18,611 bases of DNA from Chloroflexota bacterium (GTDB taxonomy: Bacteria; Chloroflexota; Limnocylindria; Limnocylindrales; CSP1-4). The position numbers and the translations under genes are program-made. Position 1 is the first letter of the stretch. Every line of letters starts with the position of its first letter. Under the pieces are notes generated by a model. That model made no database searches and had not been told where the DNA came from. It saw only the letters and a program-made list of their open reading frames with translations. Shown piece after piece: positions 1 to 7,892 of the stretch. Location: positions 1 to 18,611 of the forward strand of contig JAKAMV010000094.1 in the NCBI GenBank assembly GCA_021812735.1, in the 5' to 3' direction.

Positions 1-105
1 CGACCCCGTCGAGGACCCGGTTCACGTCATCCGCGCGGGTCGGGGGTGGGGCCAGATCCAAGCATCACGGTGGGGCCAAATCAGGCCATCATTCCCACCA
101 GGAGG
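1..105. mobile_element. possible end of an IS21-like insertion sequence
   Basis: Two direct copies of GGTGGGGCCARATC lie at 45-58 and 69-82, 24 bases apart, and a TTCCCACC segment follows near 93-100. IS21-family elements carry several short repeats of this general kind inside their ends, so this may be the terminal repeat region of an element lying mostly upstream of the window. No transposase gene is visible here and the exact outer end cannot be placed. The call rests on resemblance of the repeat layout only; an ordinary intergenic repeat is the alternative. Confidence 0.3.
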
Positions 106-509
106 GTCCCTGGCGCAAGACCTCGCAGGTGCGGCACGCACGAGCTCGTGGCCGCGTCGCTCAGCGCGACGCCAAGACCCGCTCGGTCCTGCGCCTGCTC
201 GATGGCGAGAACGAGGAGCGCGCCCCGCGCCGGCCTGCCGCCCCTGGCGCCGTCATCGCAGCGACTGTCTTGCGTGCTCCCCCGTGAGCGGGAGGCAACC
301 GAGAGTGATACCGCCGGCGCCTCGGGGTCGATCTGCCATCACGGGTTCGCAGCACCAAGGACCTGCGCCCTCTACATCCCGACCGCCGAACTCGGATTCT
401 CCCGCTGACGCGATCGGGCCACCGGCCCGCGTGCATCTGCCTCGGAAATAGCCGGGCAGCAGCGTCATTCTCTTCCTGACGAGATCGGGTCTGCGGCCCG
501 CGAGCACCT
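106..509. other. non-coding stretch, no supported gene
   Basis: I see no convincing gene between the repeat at the left edge and the end of the operon. Open frames on both strands are long only because the DNA is GC-rich, and their translations are rich in Arg, Pro, Ser and Gly with no recognisable domain. A plus-strand frame ending with TGA at 285-287 has strongly GC-rich third codon positions over about 40 codons (roughly 165-284) and could be the tail of a decayed gene, but it has no start or family. The degenerate repeat listed separately fills much of 320-510. Confidence 0.5.
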
Positions 510-510
510 G
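396..510 (-). repeat. degenerate tandem repeat, ~71-74 bp period
   Basis: Bases 396-439 and 467-510 match at 35 of 44 positions by eye, with starts 71 bases apart; both share a GATCGGG...CGGCCCGCG core and end in CWYCTG. A weaker third copy seems to end at 365, about 74 bases before the end of the first. The period is not a multiple of three and the copies sit just past the end of the operon, next to its terminator-like hairpin. Function unknown. The remains of a small duplicated sequence or an extragenic repeat family are both possible. Confidence 0.4.
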
Positions 511-540
511 TACAGGGGGCGCCGCGAGGGCACCCTGTAC
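510..540 (-). terminator. terminator-like hairpin after the operon
   Basis: GTACAGGG at 510-517 pairs perfectly with CCCTGTAC at 533-540, and after one mismatch two more pairs extend the stem. It begins 6 bases past the stop codon of the last operon gene (547-549). No T-run follows on the minus strand, so this is not a textbook intrinsic terminator. It may still end transcription or protect the 3' end of the mRNA. Confidence 0.45.
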
Positions 541-546
541 GACCAG

Positions 547-1806
547 TCAGTGCGCCGGGACGAGCCGCTCGACTTCGTCCAATAGCCGATCGACCTCGCT
601 TCTCGTGTTGTAGTGAACGAGGCCCAGGCGCAACACGCCTCCGGTGTCCAGCAGACCGAGCCGCTCGATCAGCGCCTGAGCATAGAAGTGCCCGTCCCAA
701 GCGAAGATGCCGGCCTCCCCAAGGGCGGCGGCTGCTGCTCGTGGGGAGATGCCGGTCAGCGTGATACCCACCGTGGGAGTGCGTTCGGCGAGACGTGCGA
801 CGTCAGAAATCCCCCAGACCCGGACTCCTGGCACGCCGCCAAGGCCACTCACCAGCCGTCCGGCCAGTTCTCTCTCGTGGCCGGTGATGACGTCGCCCGC
901 CGCAAGCAATTGCGCTCGCCGCTCCGAGACTCCGCGATGATGATCCGGATTACCGAATCGAGACCCGAGTTGCTGCAGGTAGTCGATGGTTCCCAGGAGA
1001 CCGCAGAGGGCCTCGAAGTTGGGGGTGCCCGTTTCGTACGCGTCATGGGCGGGCCGCACCTTGTACGCAGGGAGCCGCCCGAGCAGTTCCGCTCTCCCGT
1101 ACAGCACCCCGAGGTGCGGACCGAACCACTTGTACGCGGAGCACACCACCATGTCCGCCCCGAGTGCCTGGACGTCCAGAGATCCGTGCGGCGCGTAATG
1201 AACCGCGTCCACGAACACGAGTGCGCCGACCGAGTGCGCGCGCTCGACGAGAGGGGCGACGGGGTTGATGCTGCCGACGGCATTTGACGCGTACCCGAGA
1301 GCGACGATCCGTGTCTTCGGCGTCAGCTTGCGTTCGAAGTCGTCGAGGTCGAGCGTGCAGTCGTCGGGCCGGATGTCAACGGTGCGGACGACCAGGCCAC
1401 GGTCGCGGGCGATGGCCTGCCAGGGCCCGACGTTGGCCTCGTGGTCAAGCGTTGTGACAAGGATCTCGTCGCCCTGGGAGAGCGTGGCGCCGAGGGCGCG
1501 GCTCACGTGGAACGTCAGCGATGTCATGTTCTGCCCGAACTTGATCTCGTCGGGGCTGGCTGCCCCGACGAAGTCCGCGGCCGCCGCATGGGCCTCGTGC
1601 GCCATGGCGTCGCTCGCCTGGCTCGTCTGGAACGCTCCCCCATCGTTCGCGTTCATATCTCGGTAGTACCGGGACACGGCCTCGATCGTTCGCCACGGAA
1701 CTTGCGTGCCACCAGGGCCGTCGGCAAAGAGCACGGGGCGCGTTCCGCGCTGCAGGGCAAGCGCAGGGAACTCCGCCCGAATGAGTTCAGGGTCGTACGT
1801 GGACAT
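547..1806 (-). CDS. PLP-dependent class V aminotransferase, VC1184-type cysteine desulfurase-like protein
   Basis: A fold-type I PLP enzyme of about 419 residues, the usual length for this family. Family hallmarks are visible: FADGPGGTQVP near residues 27-37, NANDGG near 52, NMTSLTF near 93, a DHEANVGPW segment around 121-129 (His122), a PLP-ring aspartate in VDAVHYAPH (about Asp200), and SAYKWFGPHLGVLYGR holding the probable Schiff-base lysine (about Lys226). These match the cysteine desulfurase-like subfamily typified by Vibrio VC1184, whose substrate is not established. I chose the ATG at 1806 because GAGGA sits 7 bases upstream; the in-frame ATG at 1827 has no ribosome site. It is the last gene of the operon, 28 bases after the SDR gene. 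Its role could be elimination, desulfuration or transamination of an amino-acid-like intermediate. The family call is firm; the reaction is not. Confidence 0.9.
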   Translation of the reverse strand: MSTYDPELIRAEFPALALQRGTRPVLFADGPGGTQVPWRTIEAVSRYYRDMNANDGGAFQTSQASDAMAHEAHAAAADFVGAASPDEIKFGQNMTSLTFHVSRALGATLSQGDEILVTTLDHEANVGPWQAIARDRGLVVRTVDIRPDDCTLDLDDFERKLTPKTRIVALGYASNAVGSINPVAPLVERAHSVGALVFVDAVHYAPHGSLDVQALGADMVVCSAYKWFGPHLGVLYGRAELLGRLPAYKVRPAHDAYETGTPNFEALCGLLGTIDYLQQLGSRFGNPDHHRGVSERRAQLLAAGDVITGHERELAGRLVSGLGGVPGVRVWGISDVARLAERTPTVGITLTGISPRAAAAALGEAGIFAWDGHFYAQALIERLGLLDTGGVLRLGLVHYNTRSEVDRLLDEVERLVPAH

Positions 1807-1834
1807 CAGCGTTTCCTCGCTTCCCATGCGCGTG

Positions 1835-2596
1835 TCATGCGATCCCGCCCCCGTCGACCACCAGCGTCGTGCCGGTCACCCACGCCGCCGCGTCGGACAC
1901 CAGGTACAGAACGGCTTGGGCGATATCGGCAGGCGTGCCGACGCGGGCCAGCGGGCGATCCGCGGAAGCGGCGAGGAAGCTGGCCTCGTCGATCCCGAGC
2001 TGGCGGGCCTCCGCGCGCAGCATGGGGGTGTCGGTGTCGCCGGGGCACACACAGTTGACGCGAATGCCCTGGGAGCCGTGATCGATCGCCATCGCCCGGG
2101 TCATGTTGACGACCGCACCCTTCGACGCGCAGTAACTGACCGCGTCAGGACCGCCCTTCAGGCCCCAGCCAGACCCAAGGTTCACGATCGCGCCGCCGCC
2201 TGCCGAGGCCATCACGGGCACGGCATGGCGCGCCATCAGGTACACGGACTTGACGTTCACGGCCATCACGAGGTCCCAGTCATCCACGGCGAGATCGACC
2301 ACGTTCGCCCGGCGGATGATTCCGGCACAGTTGACCAGGACGTCGACGCCCCCGAACGCCTCGAGCGCCTGCCGGACGGCCGCTGCGCAGTCCGCCTCGA
2401 CCGACACGTTGGCGTAGACCGCGCGGGCGGTCCCGCCTTCGGTCTGCACCTCATTCGCGACCGCCTCCGCGCCCGCACGGTCCACGTCGACGACGAGCAC
2501 CTGGGCGCCCTCCCGAGCCAGGACATAGACCGTCTCCCGCCCGATCCCCGACGCCCCGCCCGTCACGATCGCGCGCCTTCCGTGCATCGCTCCCAT
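1835..2596 (-). CDS. SDR-family NAD(P)-dependent dehydrogenase
   Basis: A classical short-chain dehydrogenase/reductase of about 253 residues. The cofactor motif TGGASGIG is at about residues 12-19, and a VDVD segment at the end of beta-2, with its acidic residues, suggests NAD(H) preference. NCAG is near 89-92, and the catalytic Ser, Tyr and Lys are at about 142, 155 and 159 (YCASK). RVNCVCPGDTDTPM follows, as in typical members. A GTG immediately precedes the ATG at 2596, and both are served by the GGAGGGAGG upstream; I take the ATG. It lies between the AcoX-like gene and the class V aminotransferase in the same operon. It probably oxidises or reduces a hydroxy/keto intermediate of the pathway; the substrate cannot be read from sequence. 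It is the second SDR in the operon and clearly different from the one at 7049. Confidence 0.93.
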   Translation of the reverse strand: MGAMHGRRAIVTGGASGIGRETVYVLAREGAQVLVVDVDRAGAEAVANEVQTEGGTARAVYANVSVEADCAAAVRQALEAFGGVDVLVNCAGIIRRANVVDLAVDDWDLVMAVNVKSVYLMARHAVPVMASAGGGAIVNLGSGWGLKGGPDAVSYCASKGAVVNMTRAMAIDHGSQGIRVNCVCPGDTDTPMLRAEARQLGIDEASFLAASADRPLARVGTPADIAQAVLYLVSDAAAWVTGTTLVVDGGGIA

Positions 2597-2623
2597 CACA
2601 GCCTCCCTCCTCGATAGCCTCCG

Positions 2624-2648
2624 GCCGCGACTGTCCGTACGTCGCGGC
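2624..2648 (-). other. intercistronic stem-loop
   Basis: GCCGCGAC at 2624-2631 and GTCGCGGC at 2641-2648 form a perfect 8-bp stem with a 9-base loop. It lies in the 54-base gap between the AcoX-like gene (stop at 2651) and the downstream SDR gene. It could stabilise or process the long mRNA, or attenuate the last two genes. No T-run is present. Confidence 0.4.
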
Positions 2649-2650
2649 GA

Positions 2651-3931
2651 TCACGCCGCCGCGATCACGACCACGGCGCGGTCCCGGTACCCAGTGATCA
2701 CGGTCGTGGGGCCGGCCAATGCCGCGTCGAGCCGCCGGTCACCGGTATCGACGAGCAGCGGCCGGCCGCCGAGGGACGCGAGCTTGCCAGGCGTCGAGAC
2801 GACGGTGATCGCATGGCGTAGGGCGCGCTCCAGCCCACCTCGATCGCTGCCGCAGTCGGCCGCCACCGCGGCCCATATCACCGCCGACGATATCGGCTGG
2901 TTGCCACGCCCAAACAAGAACCCCTGGCCGCCGATCGGCGTCACGATGATTCGCAGGGGCCCGGCCGCCGCGAGCGCCAACAGCTGTCGTTCGCCGACGT
3001 CTTGCGCGACGAGGGACGGACCGCCGCTCCTCCACTCCACGACATCGATGCCAACCAGTGTCTTCGCGACGCCGAGCCGATCCGCGATGGCCCGAACGGT
3101 CGTCCCGGGACCGAGGATCCAGCGGACGCGCTGGTCCAACCCGTCAACCACCGACTCCGCGATGCCCCTCATGGACGCGGCATCGTCGGGAGGCGTGGGC
3201 GCCTTGCGGGCCTGCACCCGGGCGTCCTGGGGGACGCGGAGATAGCCAAACAGGATCGGCCGCACGTCGCCCCGCCGGTACGCGTCCTCGTCGAGGTCGA
3301 GCACCTCGCGTTCGACCGTTCGACGGCGCGCCGATGACAACCATGCGGCAGCGACGCGGCCAGCGGCCGTGGGACTCGTGGCGAAGACCGAGGACTGGAT
3401 CTTCACGCCGGCTGGAATCCCGAGAACTGGCGGGCCGTCCCCGATCGCGACCTGCACATCCCGCGCGGTCCCGTCGCCGCCGGCGAACAGGAGGAGATCA
3501 ACGTGATGGGCCGCGAGACGAGCCGCGATACGCGAGGTGTCCTCACCCGACGTCCGTGCGGGAAGCACGCCCGCGACGACGACAAATCCCACACCATGCT
3601 GGTCCTGGTCGTCAGCGTCGGGCGCGGCGGGCGGCAGCCCTGCCTCGCGACCTGCTTCCTCGCCCATCGGTCCCGGGGCCACGATGAACAGCGGCGGCAC
3701 GCTGCGGCGCGGCCACGACGACACCAGCGCGCGGAGCGCCTGGGACGCCTTCTGACTCGCCTCCGGGCGCGCGCCGAGCGCGGCCGCGCGCTCGGCAAGC
3801 CGCGGCCCGTCGGAGCCGTGGAGGCCGACGCGTCCCCCAAGGCCGGCGATCGGGTTGACGATCAGACCGACTCGGACGCGCAGCCGAGACCCAAGGGCTG
3901 GACTCGGGCCGGCCGTCGGAGCCTCAGACAT
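2651..3931 (-). CDS. AcoX/ATP-NAD kinase family protein
   Basis: About 426 residues. VGLIVNPIAGLGGRVGLHGSDG-type N-terminal sequence (NPIAG at about 26-30) and FAGGDGTARD (GGDGT at 151-155) followed by GIPAGVK (171-177) are hallmarks of the NAD-kinase-like family that includes AcoX of acetoin operons. The C-terminal half contains LGPGTTVRAIADRLG and TPIGGQGFLFGRGNQ, typical of the family's second domain. Residues about 72-133 form a longer, Pro/Ala-rich linker than I would expect, so the protein is rather long. I chose the ATG at 3931; it overlaps the end of the GcvPB-like gene by 8 bases, which favours translational coupling. Upstream ATG at 4111 would read through that gene. Members bind a nucleotide and may phosphorylate NAD, but AcoX itself has no proven activity, so the role here is open. 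Confidence 0.85.
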   Translation of the reverse strand: MSEAPTAGPSPALGSRLRVRVGLIVNPIAGLGGRVGLHGSDGPRLAERAAALGARPEASQKASQALRALVSSWPRRSVPPLFIVAPGPMGEEAGREAGLPPAAPDADDQDQHGVGFVVVAGVLPARTSGEDTSRIAARLAAHHVDLLLFAGGDGTARDVQVAIGDGPPVLGIPAGVKIQSSVFATSPTAAGRVAAAWLSSARRRTVEREVLDLDEDAYRRGDVRPILFGYLRVPQDARVQARKAPTPPDDAASMRGIAESVVDGLDQRVRWILGPGTTVRAIADRLGVAKTLVGIDVVEWRSGGPSLVAQDVGERQLLALAAAGPLRIIVTPIGGQGFLFGRGNQPISSAVIWAAVAADCGSDRGGLERALRHAITVVSTPGKLASLGGRPLLVDTGDRRLDAALAGPTTVITGYRDRAVVVIAAA

Positions 3932-5606
3932 CGGCTCCGGAGGTCGGTGACGGGTGCTTCCGCTGGTACGCACGCCATGTGACCGCCCAGTGATCGGGAT
4001 CGTCGAACCACGACGGGTCGATCTGGTGGATGGTGCTGTCGTGCGGCGCGCTCCGCACCCGCTCCGGCAACGCGTACGCCTCTGCGGCGACCGCGCGAAG
4101 CATCGCCGCATACTCGTCGAGGTCAGCCCGGGAATACGACTCGGTCGGCTCGAGGGTCATCGGTTCAGGCACGACAAACGGGTGATGGCTCGTCCAGTAG
4201 TGGGCCCCGAAGTCCGCCATCCGGATCCCCAGCTCTTCACTGTGGATCCCGGTCGCCTCTGACAGATTCGCCCAGCTGTAGCGCACCTGTTCGATCCGCC
4301 GCCTCCCCGCGGCATACGGGACACCGACCCCCGGGATCGCGCGTACCTGCTCCAGCAGGTAGTTGTTGTTCAGGACGGCCGTCTCCGCGACCTGCCGGAG
4401 GCCGTCAGACCCCAGGCTGCGGATCCACGCATACGCGCGCACGAGATTGGGGGCCACTCCGTACCACGGCCTGATCTTGCCGACGCTGAGCGGCCGATCG
4501 GCGTCGAGCACGAACCGGTCCCCATCCCGCTCGACGGTGGGCGACGGTAGAAACGGCGCGAGATCCGCGGTCACGCCGCACGCCCCGGCCGCGGGGCCGC
4601 CCGAACCGTGTGGCGTGGAGAAGGTCTTGTGCAGGTTGAAGTGGCACAGGTCAAATCCCGCGTCCCGGGCCCTTGTGATACCGAGGATGCCGTTGGCGTT
4701 GGCTTGGTCGTACGAGCACAGCCCGCCCGCCTCGTGCACGATGCGCACGAAGTCGTCGATCTCGGGATTGAAGATCCCCGTGTCCTCGGGATTCGTGATG
4801 AGGAGCGCCGCGGTCCGTCCCGAAACGGCCGCTTTGAGCGTCTCCAGCGAAGGACGACCCGACTCGGCCTCCGGGTAGAGCGTGATCACGCGATAGCCTG
4901 CGACCTTGGCCGCGGCGGCGTTCGACGGATGGCTGAAGATGGTCGTGATGACCTCGTCGCGCGTGACCTCGCCGCGTGCCGCATGGTACGCACGGATCAT
5001 CGCGACGTTGGTATAGATGGCCGACGAGCCCGCGCCGGGCTGCAGCGTGACGCGATCCATCCCCGAGATCTCGGCGAGATACCGCTCCAGGCGCCACAGG
5101 ATCTCGAGCACGCCCTGCACGGTCGAAGGATCCTGGAGCGGATGCAGGTGGGTCAGCTTCGGCGACCTCACGAGCTGATCGTTGACCTTGGGCGAGTACT
5201 TCATCGTGCACGTGCCCTGGCCGATGTCGATGTTGAAGTCGACCCCCAGGTTCTCTTGTGACAGTCGATCGAAGTGGCGCAGGACCTGCAGCTGCGCGAG
5301 CTCCGGGAGCGCGGGCGGATGCTGCCGGCGGACCGCTGCCGGCAGCGCGTCCGCCGGATCGCCGACAGTAGCCCGTATCTCCGGCTCGATCGGTGGGATC
5401 AGCACGCCGCGACTGCCTGGCGTGCTCAACTCGAAGATGATCGGCTCGTCCCAGCGTGCCTGGTGGAAGCGGCGCGGGACGGATTTGCGGTCGACGCGAT
5501 CGGGTGTCCCGCTCGAGGCTTCGTGGGAGATCGGGCGGTGCCCCCCGGTTGCGACATCGGTGGGCCATGAGCGGGGCCCGGTCTCGCGCAGTTCGGGGGT
5601 CGTCAC
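3924..5606 (-). CDS. gcvPB: glycine dehydrogenase (decarboxylating) subunit 2-like, P-protein beta half
   Basis: The PLP-carrying half of a split P protein. In the glycine cleavage system this decarboxylates glycine and hands the aminomethyl group to the lipoyl arm of GcvH. Here the family segment GTCTMKYSPK is at about 131-140, QPGAGSSA near 189-196, and NLHKTFSTPHGSGGP at about 324-338 contains the PLP lysine (about Lys327). At 560 residues it is longer than usual; the first ~50 residues look unstructured and the family match begins near DEPIIFELSTPGSRG. The GTG start at 5606 overlaps the GcvPA stop in a GTGA and has a strong GGAGGTG site 6 bases upstream, so the long N-terminus is probably real. 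No gcvT, gcvH or lpd lies in the window, so glycine cleavage is not assured; another amino acid may be the substrate. Confidence 0.93.
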   Translation of the reverse strand: MTTPELRETGPRSWPTDVATGGHRPISHEASSGTPDRVDRKSVPRRFHQARWDEPIIFELSTPGSRGVLIPPIEPEIRATVGDPADALPAAVRRQHPPALPELAQLQVLRHFDRLSQENLGVDFNIDIGQGTCTMKYSPKVNDQLVRSPKLTHLHPLQDPSTVQGVLEILWRLERYLAEISGMDRVTLQPGAGSSAIYTNVAMIRAYHAARGEVTRDEVITTIFSHPSNAAAAKVAGYRVITLYPEAESGRPSLETLKAAVSGRTAALLITNPEDTGIFNPEIDDFVRIVHEAGGLCSYDQANANGILGITRARDAGFDLCHFNLHKTFSTPHGSGGPAAGACGVTADLAPFLPSPTVERDGDRFVLDADRPLSVGKIRPWYGVAPNLVRAYAWIRSLGSDGLRQVAETAVLNNNYLLEQVRAIPGVGVPYAAGRRRIEQVRYSWANLSEATGIHSEELGIRMADFGAHYWTSHHPFVVPEPMTLEPTESYSRADLDEYAAMLRAVAAEAYALPERVRSAPHDSTIHQIDPSWFDDPDHWAVTWRAYQRKHPSPTSGADV

Positions 5607-7000
5607 GCGAGCACCTCCCGAAGGGCTTCGACCAATCGATCGATCTCGTCCCGGGTGCGGACCTCGGTCACGGCGTAGAGGGCGACATCGCCGAGCGATG
5701 GAAACTGCCCGGAGACGTCGGCGCCGCCGTGAATCCCCCGCCGAAGAAGCTCGGCGTTGATTTCGCCAACGCTGCGACCAGTCCCGCGGAAGTCGACGAG
5801 GAACTCCATGACGTGGTGGGCGTCGGCGAACGGGATGCGTATCCCGGGCAGCGCCCCGAGTCCGTGCATTGCATACCGCGTCCGGGCCATCATCGACTCA
5901 CCGAGGTCACGCATGCCCTGCGGTCCCATCAGGGCCAGGTACACCCCCGCCGTGATACCCCACAGGGCCGCGGCCGTGCCGACCCACTCCTTGCCCTCCT
6001 CGCGCACGGCGAATGAGGTGCGCTCGTATGCGACATCGCCAAAGCCGTACTCACCCTCGACCACGGTCGGCGCGATGCCGAACAGCCGCGAGGGGTATTC
6101 CATGACGATGCGGGGGTCATCGTGCGACGCGATGAAGCCGGCCTGACCGCCGCCGAAGTACTGGTGCATGCCCAGTGACTGAATGTCGCCGCAGACGATG
6201 TCCGCTCCCACGACGGCCGGCGGCGCGAGCACGCCGAGTGTCGAGGGATCGGCCGACACGACACCGAGCGCCCCGGCGGCGTGCGCGGCAGACATAATCT
6301 CGCGGAGGCCACACTCGACGACACCGAAGTAGTTCGGCTGTTCGACGTAAACCGCGGCCACGTCCGTGGACAGCCGGGCATCCAGTTCCCTGCGGTCCAG
6401 CTCGCCCGATACCGGATCGTATGAGATCCGGTCGATGGAGAGGTCCGGCGCGCAGTAGCCGCTGACCTTCGAGAGCTTGTCCAGCCCCATCGCGCCGGTA
6501 ACGAGAATGCGAGAACGGTTGGTTGCCCGGGCGGCCATGCGCAGCGCGGTTGCCGAAGCCTGGAAACCGTCATACACCGGCACGTTCACGACATCCATCT
6601 CGAGCAGCTCGCCCATCATCGAGCTGTACTCGAAGAGCGCCTGGAAGCGGCCGTGGTCTTCGTACGGCTCCCCAGCGTAGGCGGTGAGGAACTCGCCCCG
6701 TCCATTGATCTCGTCGCAGACGGCCGGCACCTGGTGCTCGTAGCACCCGCCCCCCAGGAAGCTGATGATCTCGCGCGTCGACGTGTTGCGACCGAGCATC
6801 CCCTCGACGTGGCGAACCAGTTCGGACTCCGACGGCAGGGCGGGCGGGAGATCGAGCGGTCGGCGGAGCCGCAGGCGCTCCGGGATCTCGACGTACAAGT
6901 CCTCGATGCTGGTGGCACCGATGGCGGCGAGCATGGCGTCCCGGACCGCCGGGACCGAGTTCGGGATGTATGGGTGTGGGGAGGTCCGTTCGATGGTCAT
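5603..7000 (-). CDS. gcvPA: glycine dehydrogenase (decarboxylating) subunit 1-like, P-protein alpha half
   Basis: The partner half of the split P protein, about 465 residues, normal for the family. The N-terminus HPYIPNSVPAVRDAMLAAIG and FLGGGCYEHQVPAV (about 81-94) match GcvPA. It has no PLP lysine, which is expected as that lies on GcvPB. One conserved segment is unusual: where ordinary GcvPA reads FYTAYTPYQPEISQG-like sequence, this one has FLTAYAGEPYEDHG at about 104-117. This could alter substrate or partner choice. I start at the ATG at 7000, preceded by GGAG with a 6-base spacer; the ATG at 7012 lacks a site. It follows the SDR gene by a short gap and overlaps gcvPB by 4 bases, so the two halves are made together. 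The family is clear; action on glycine is not proven. Confidence 0.93.
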   Translation of the reverse strand: MTIERTSPHPYIPNSVPAVRDAMLAAIGATSIEDLYVEIPERLRLRRPLDLPPALPSESELVRHVEGMLGRNTSTREIISFLGGGCYEHQVPAVCDEINGRGEFLTAYAGEPYEDHGRFQALFEYSSMMGELLEMDVVNVPVYDGFQASATALRMAARATNRSRILVTGAMGLDKLSKVSGYCAPDLSIDRISYDPVSGELDRRELDARLSTDVAAVYVEQPNYFGVVECGLREIMSAAHAAGALGVVSADPSTLGVLAPPAVVGADIVCGDIQSLGMHQYFGGGQAGFIASHDDPRIVMEYPSRLFGIAPTVVEGEYGFGDVAYERTSFAVREEGKEWVGTAAALWGITAGVYLALMGPQGMRDLGESMMARTRYAMHGLGALPGIRIPFADAHHVMEFLVDFRGTGRSVGEINAELLRRGIHGGADVSGQFPSLGDVALYAVTEVRTRDEIDRLVEALREVLA

Positions 7001-7048
7001 GGGCGTCTCCATCGTCTTCGCTGGGGCTGCTGCGCGACTGATCGGCGG

Positions 7049-7840
7049 TTACGGTGGTCCGCGGCGAATCCACTCCCGGCTGGCCAGTCCACCCGCGAGT
7101 TCCCCGCCGTCGAGCGGGATGGCCGCGCCGGTCAAGTACGCACCCTCGTCGGAAGCCAGGAAGGCGAACAGGCCGGCCACTTCGTCAGGTCGGGCGTGGC
7201 GGCCGAGGGGGATCTTCGCGTCGGTCTCGTGCAGCATCTCGTCGGTGTACTCGGCGCGCTGCATGGGAGTCATCACGTACCCTGGGCAGACGGCGTTGAC
7301 CCTGATCTTCGGTGCCAGCTCCAGCGCCATCGACCGGGCGAGCAAGATGACCCCGGCCTTCGAGGCGTTGTAGTCGGCGTAGTTGGGGTGTCCGACCAGC
7401 CCGTTCGTGGACGCGGTCATGAGAATGGCGCCCCCAACCCGTGCGCTCATCCGACGGGCCGCCGCCTGGGCACAGAAGAAGATCCCGTCGAGATTGACCG
7501 CCATCACCCTCCGCCACTCCTCGGGAGTGATGTCCAGGAACGCGTGACGGATGCTGATGCCGGCATTTGCGATCAGGACGTCGGGCGACCCGAGGATCGT
7601 GTCGATCTGCTCGAAGGCCCGCGCGACATCAGTCGGGTCCCTTACGTCGCAGCGCACTGCCCCGCTGATCTCGGGCATGTCAGCGCGCGCCGAGTCGAGC
7701 AGCTCGGGGTTGATGTCGAGGATGACCACGCGAGCTTCTTCGGCCAGGAGCCGCGCCGCCGTCGCGAGGCCGATCCCGCTCGCTCCACCCGTGATGACAA
7801 CCCGACGGCCGGACAGGCCTCGACCGGGCGAGGGACTCAC
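7049..7840 (-). CDS. SDR-family NAD(P)-dependent dehydrogenase
   Basis: A classical short-chain dehydrogenase/reductase. From the GTG at 7840 it is about 264 residues with TGGASGIG at 17-24, an LDIN segment after beta-2 suggesting NAD(H), IANAGIS near 90, and Ser, Tyr and Lys of the active site at about 144, 157 and 161 (YNASK). RVNAVCPGYVMTPM follows. The start is uncertain: an ATG at 7930 adds 30 Pro/Ser/Arg-rich residues and would overlap the end of livM by 38 bases, and neither start has a clear ribosome site. I prefer 7840 because it gives the usual SDR length and no overlap. It is the first catabolic gene after the transporter genes and lies directly before the P-protein pair, so it may act early on the imported compound or on its product. 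Substrate unknown. Confidence 0.88.
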   Translation of the reverse strand: MSPSPGRGLSGRRVVITGGASGIGLATAARLLAEEARVVILDINPELLDSARADMPEISGAVRCDVRDPTDVARAFEQIDTILGSPDVLIANAGISIRHAFLDITPEEWRRVMAVNLDGIFFCAQAAARRMSARVGGAILMTASTNGLVGHPNYADYNASKAGVILLARSMALELAPKIRVNAVCPGYVMTPMQRAEYTDEMLHETDAKIPLGRHARPDEVAGLFAFLASDEGAYLTGAAIPLDGGELAGGLASREWIRRGPP

Positions 7841-7892
7841 CGCTCGCAAGTCCGTTGCGCGTCGGCCCGACGTACTCGGGTCATCGAGCTGG

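Noticed and set aside
161..700. 179-residue minus-strand open frame
   Set aside because: It overlaps the well-supported aminotransferase gene in another frame and its translation is Arg/Gly/Ser-rich without a family.
3931..4111. Upstream ATG extending the AcoX-like protein by 60 residues
   Set aside because: The extension is Arg/Ser-rich shadow sequence of gcvPB; the ATG at 3931 begins just before the family match.
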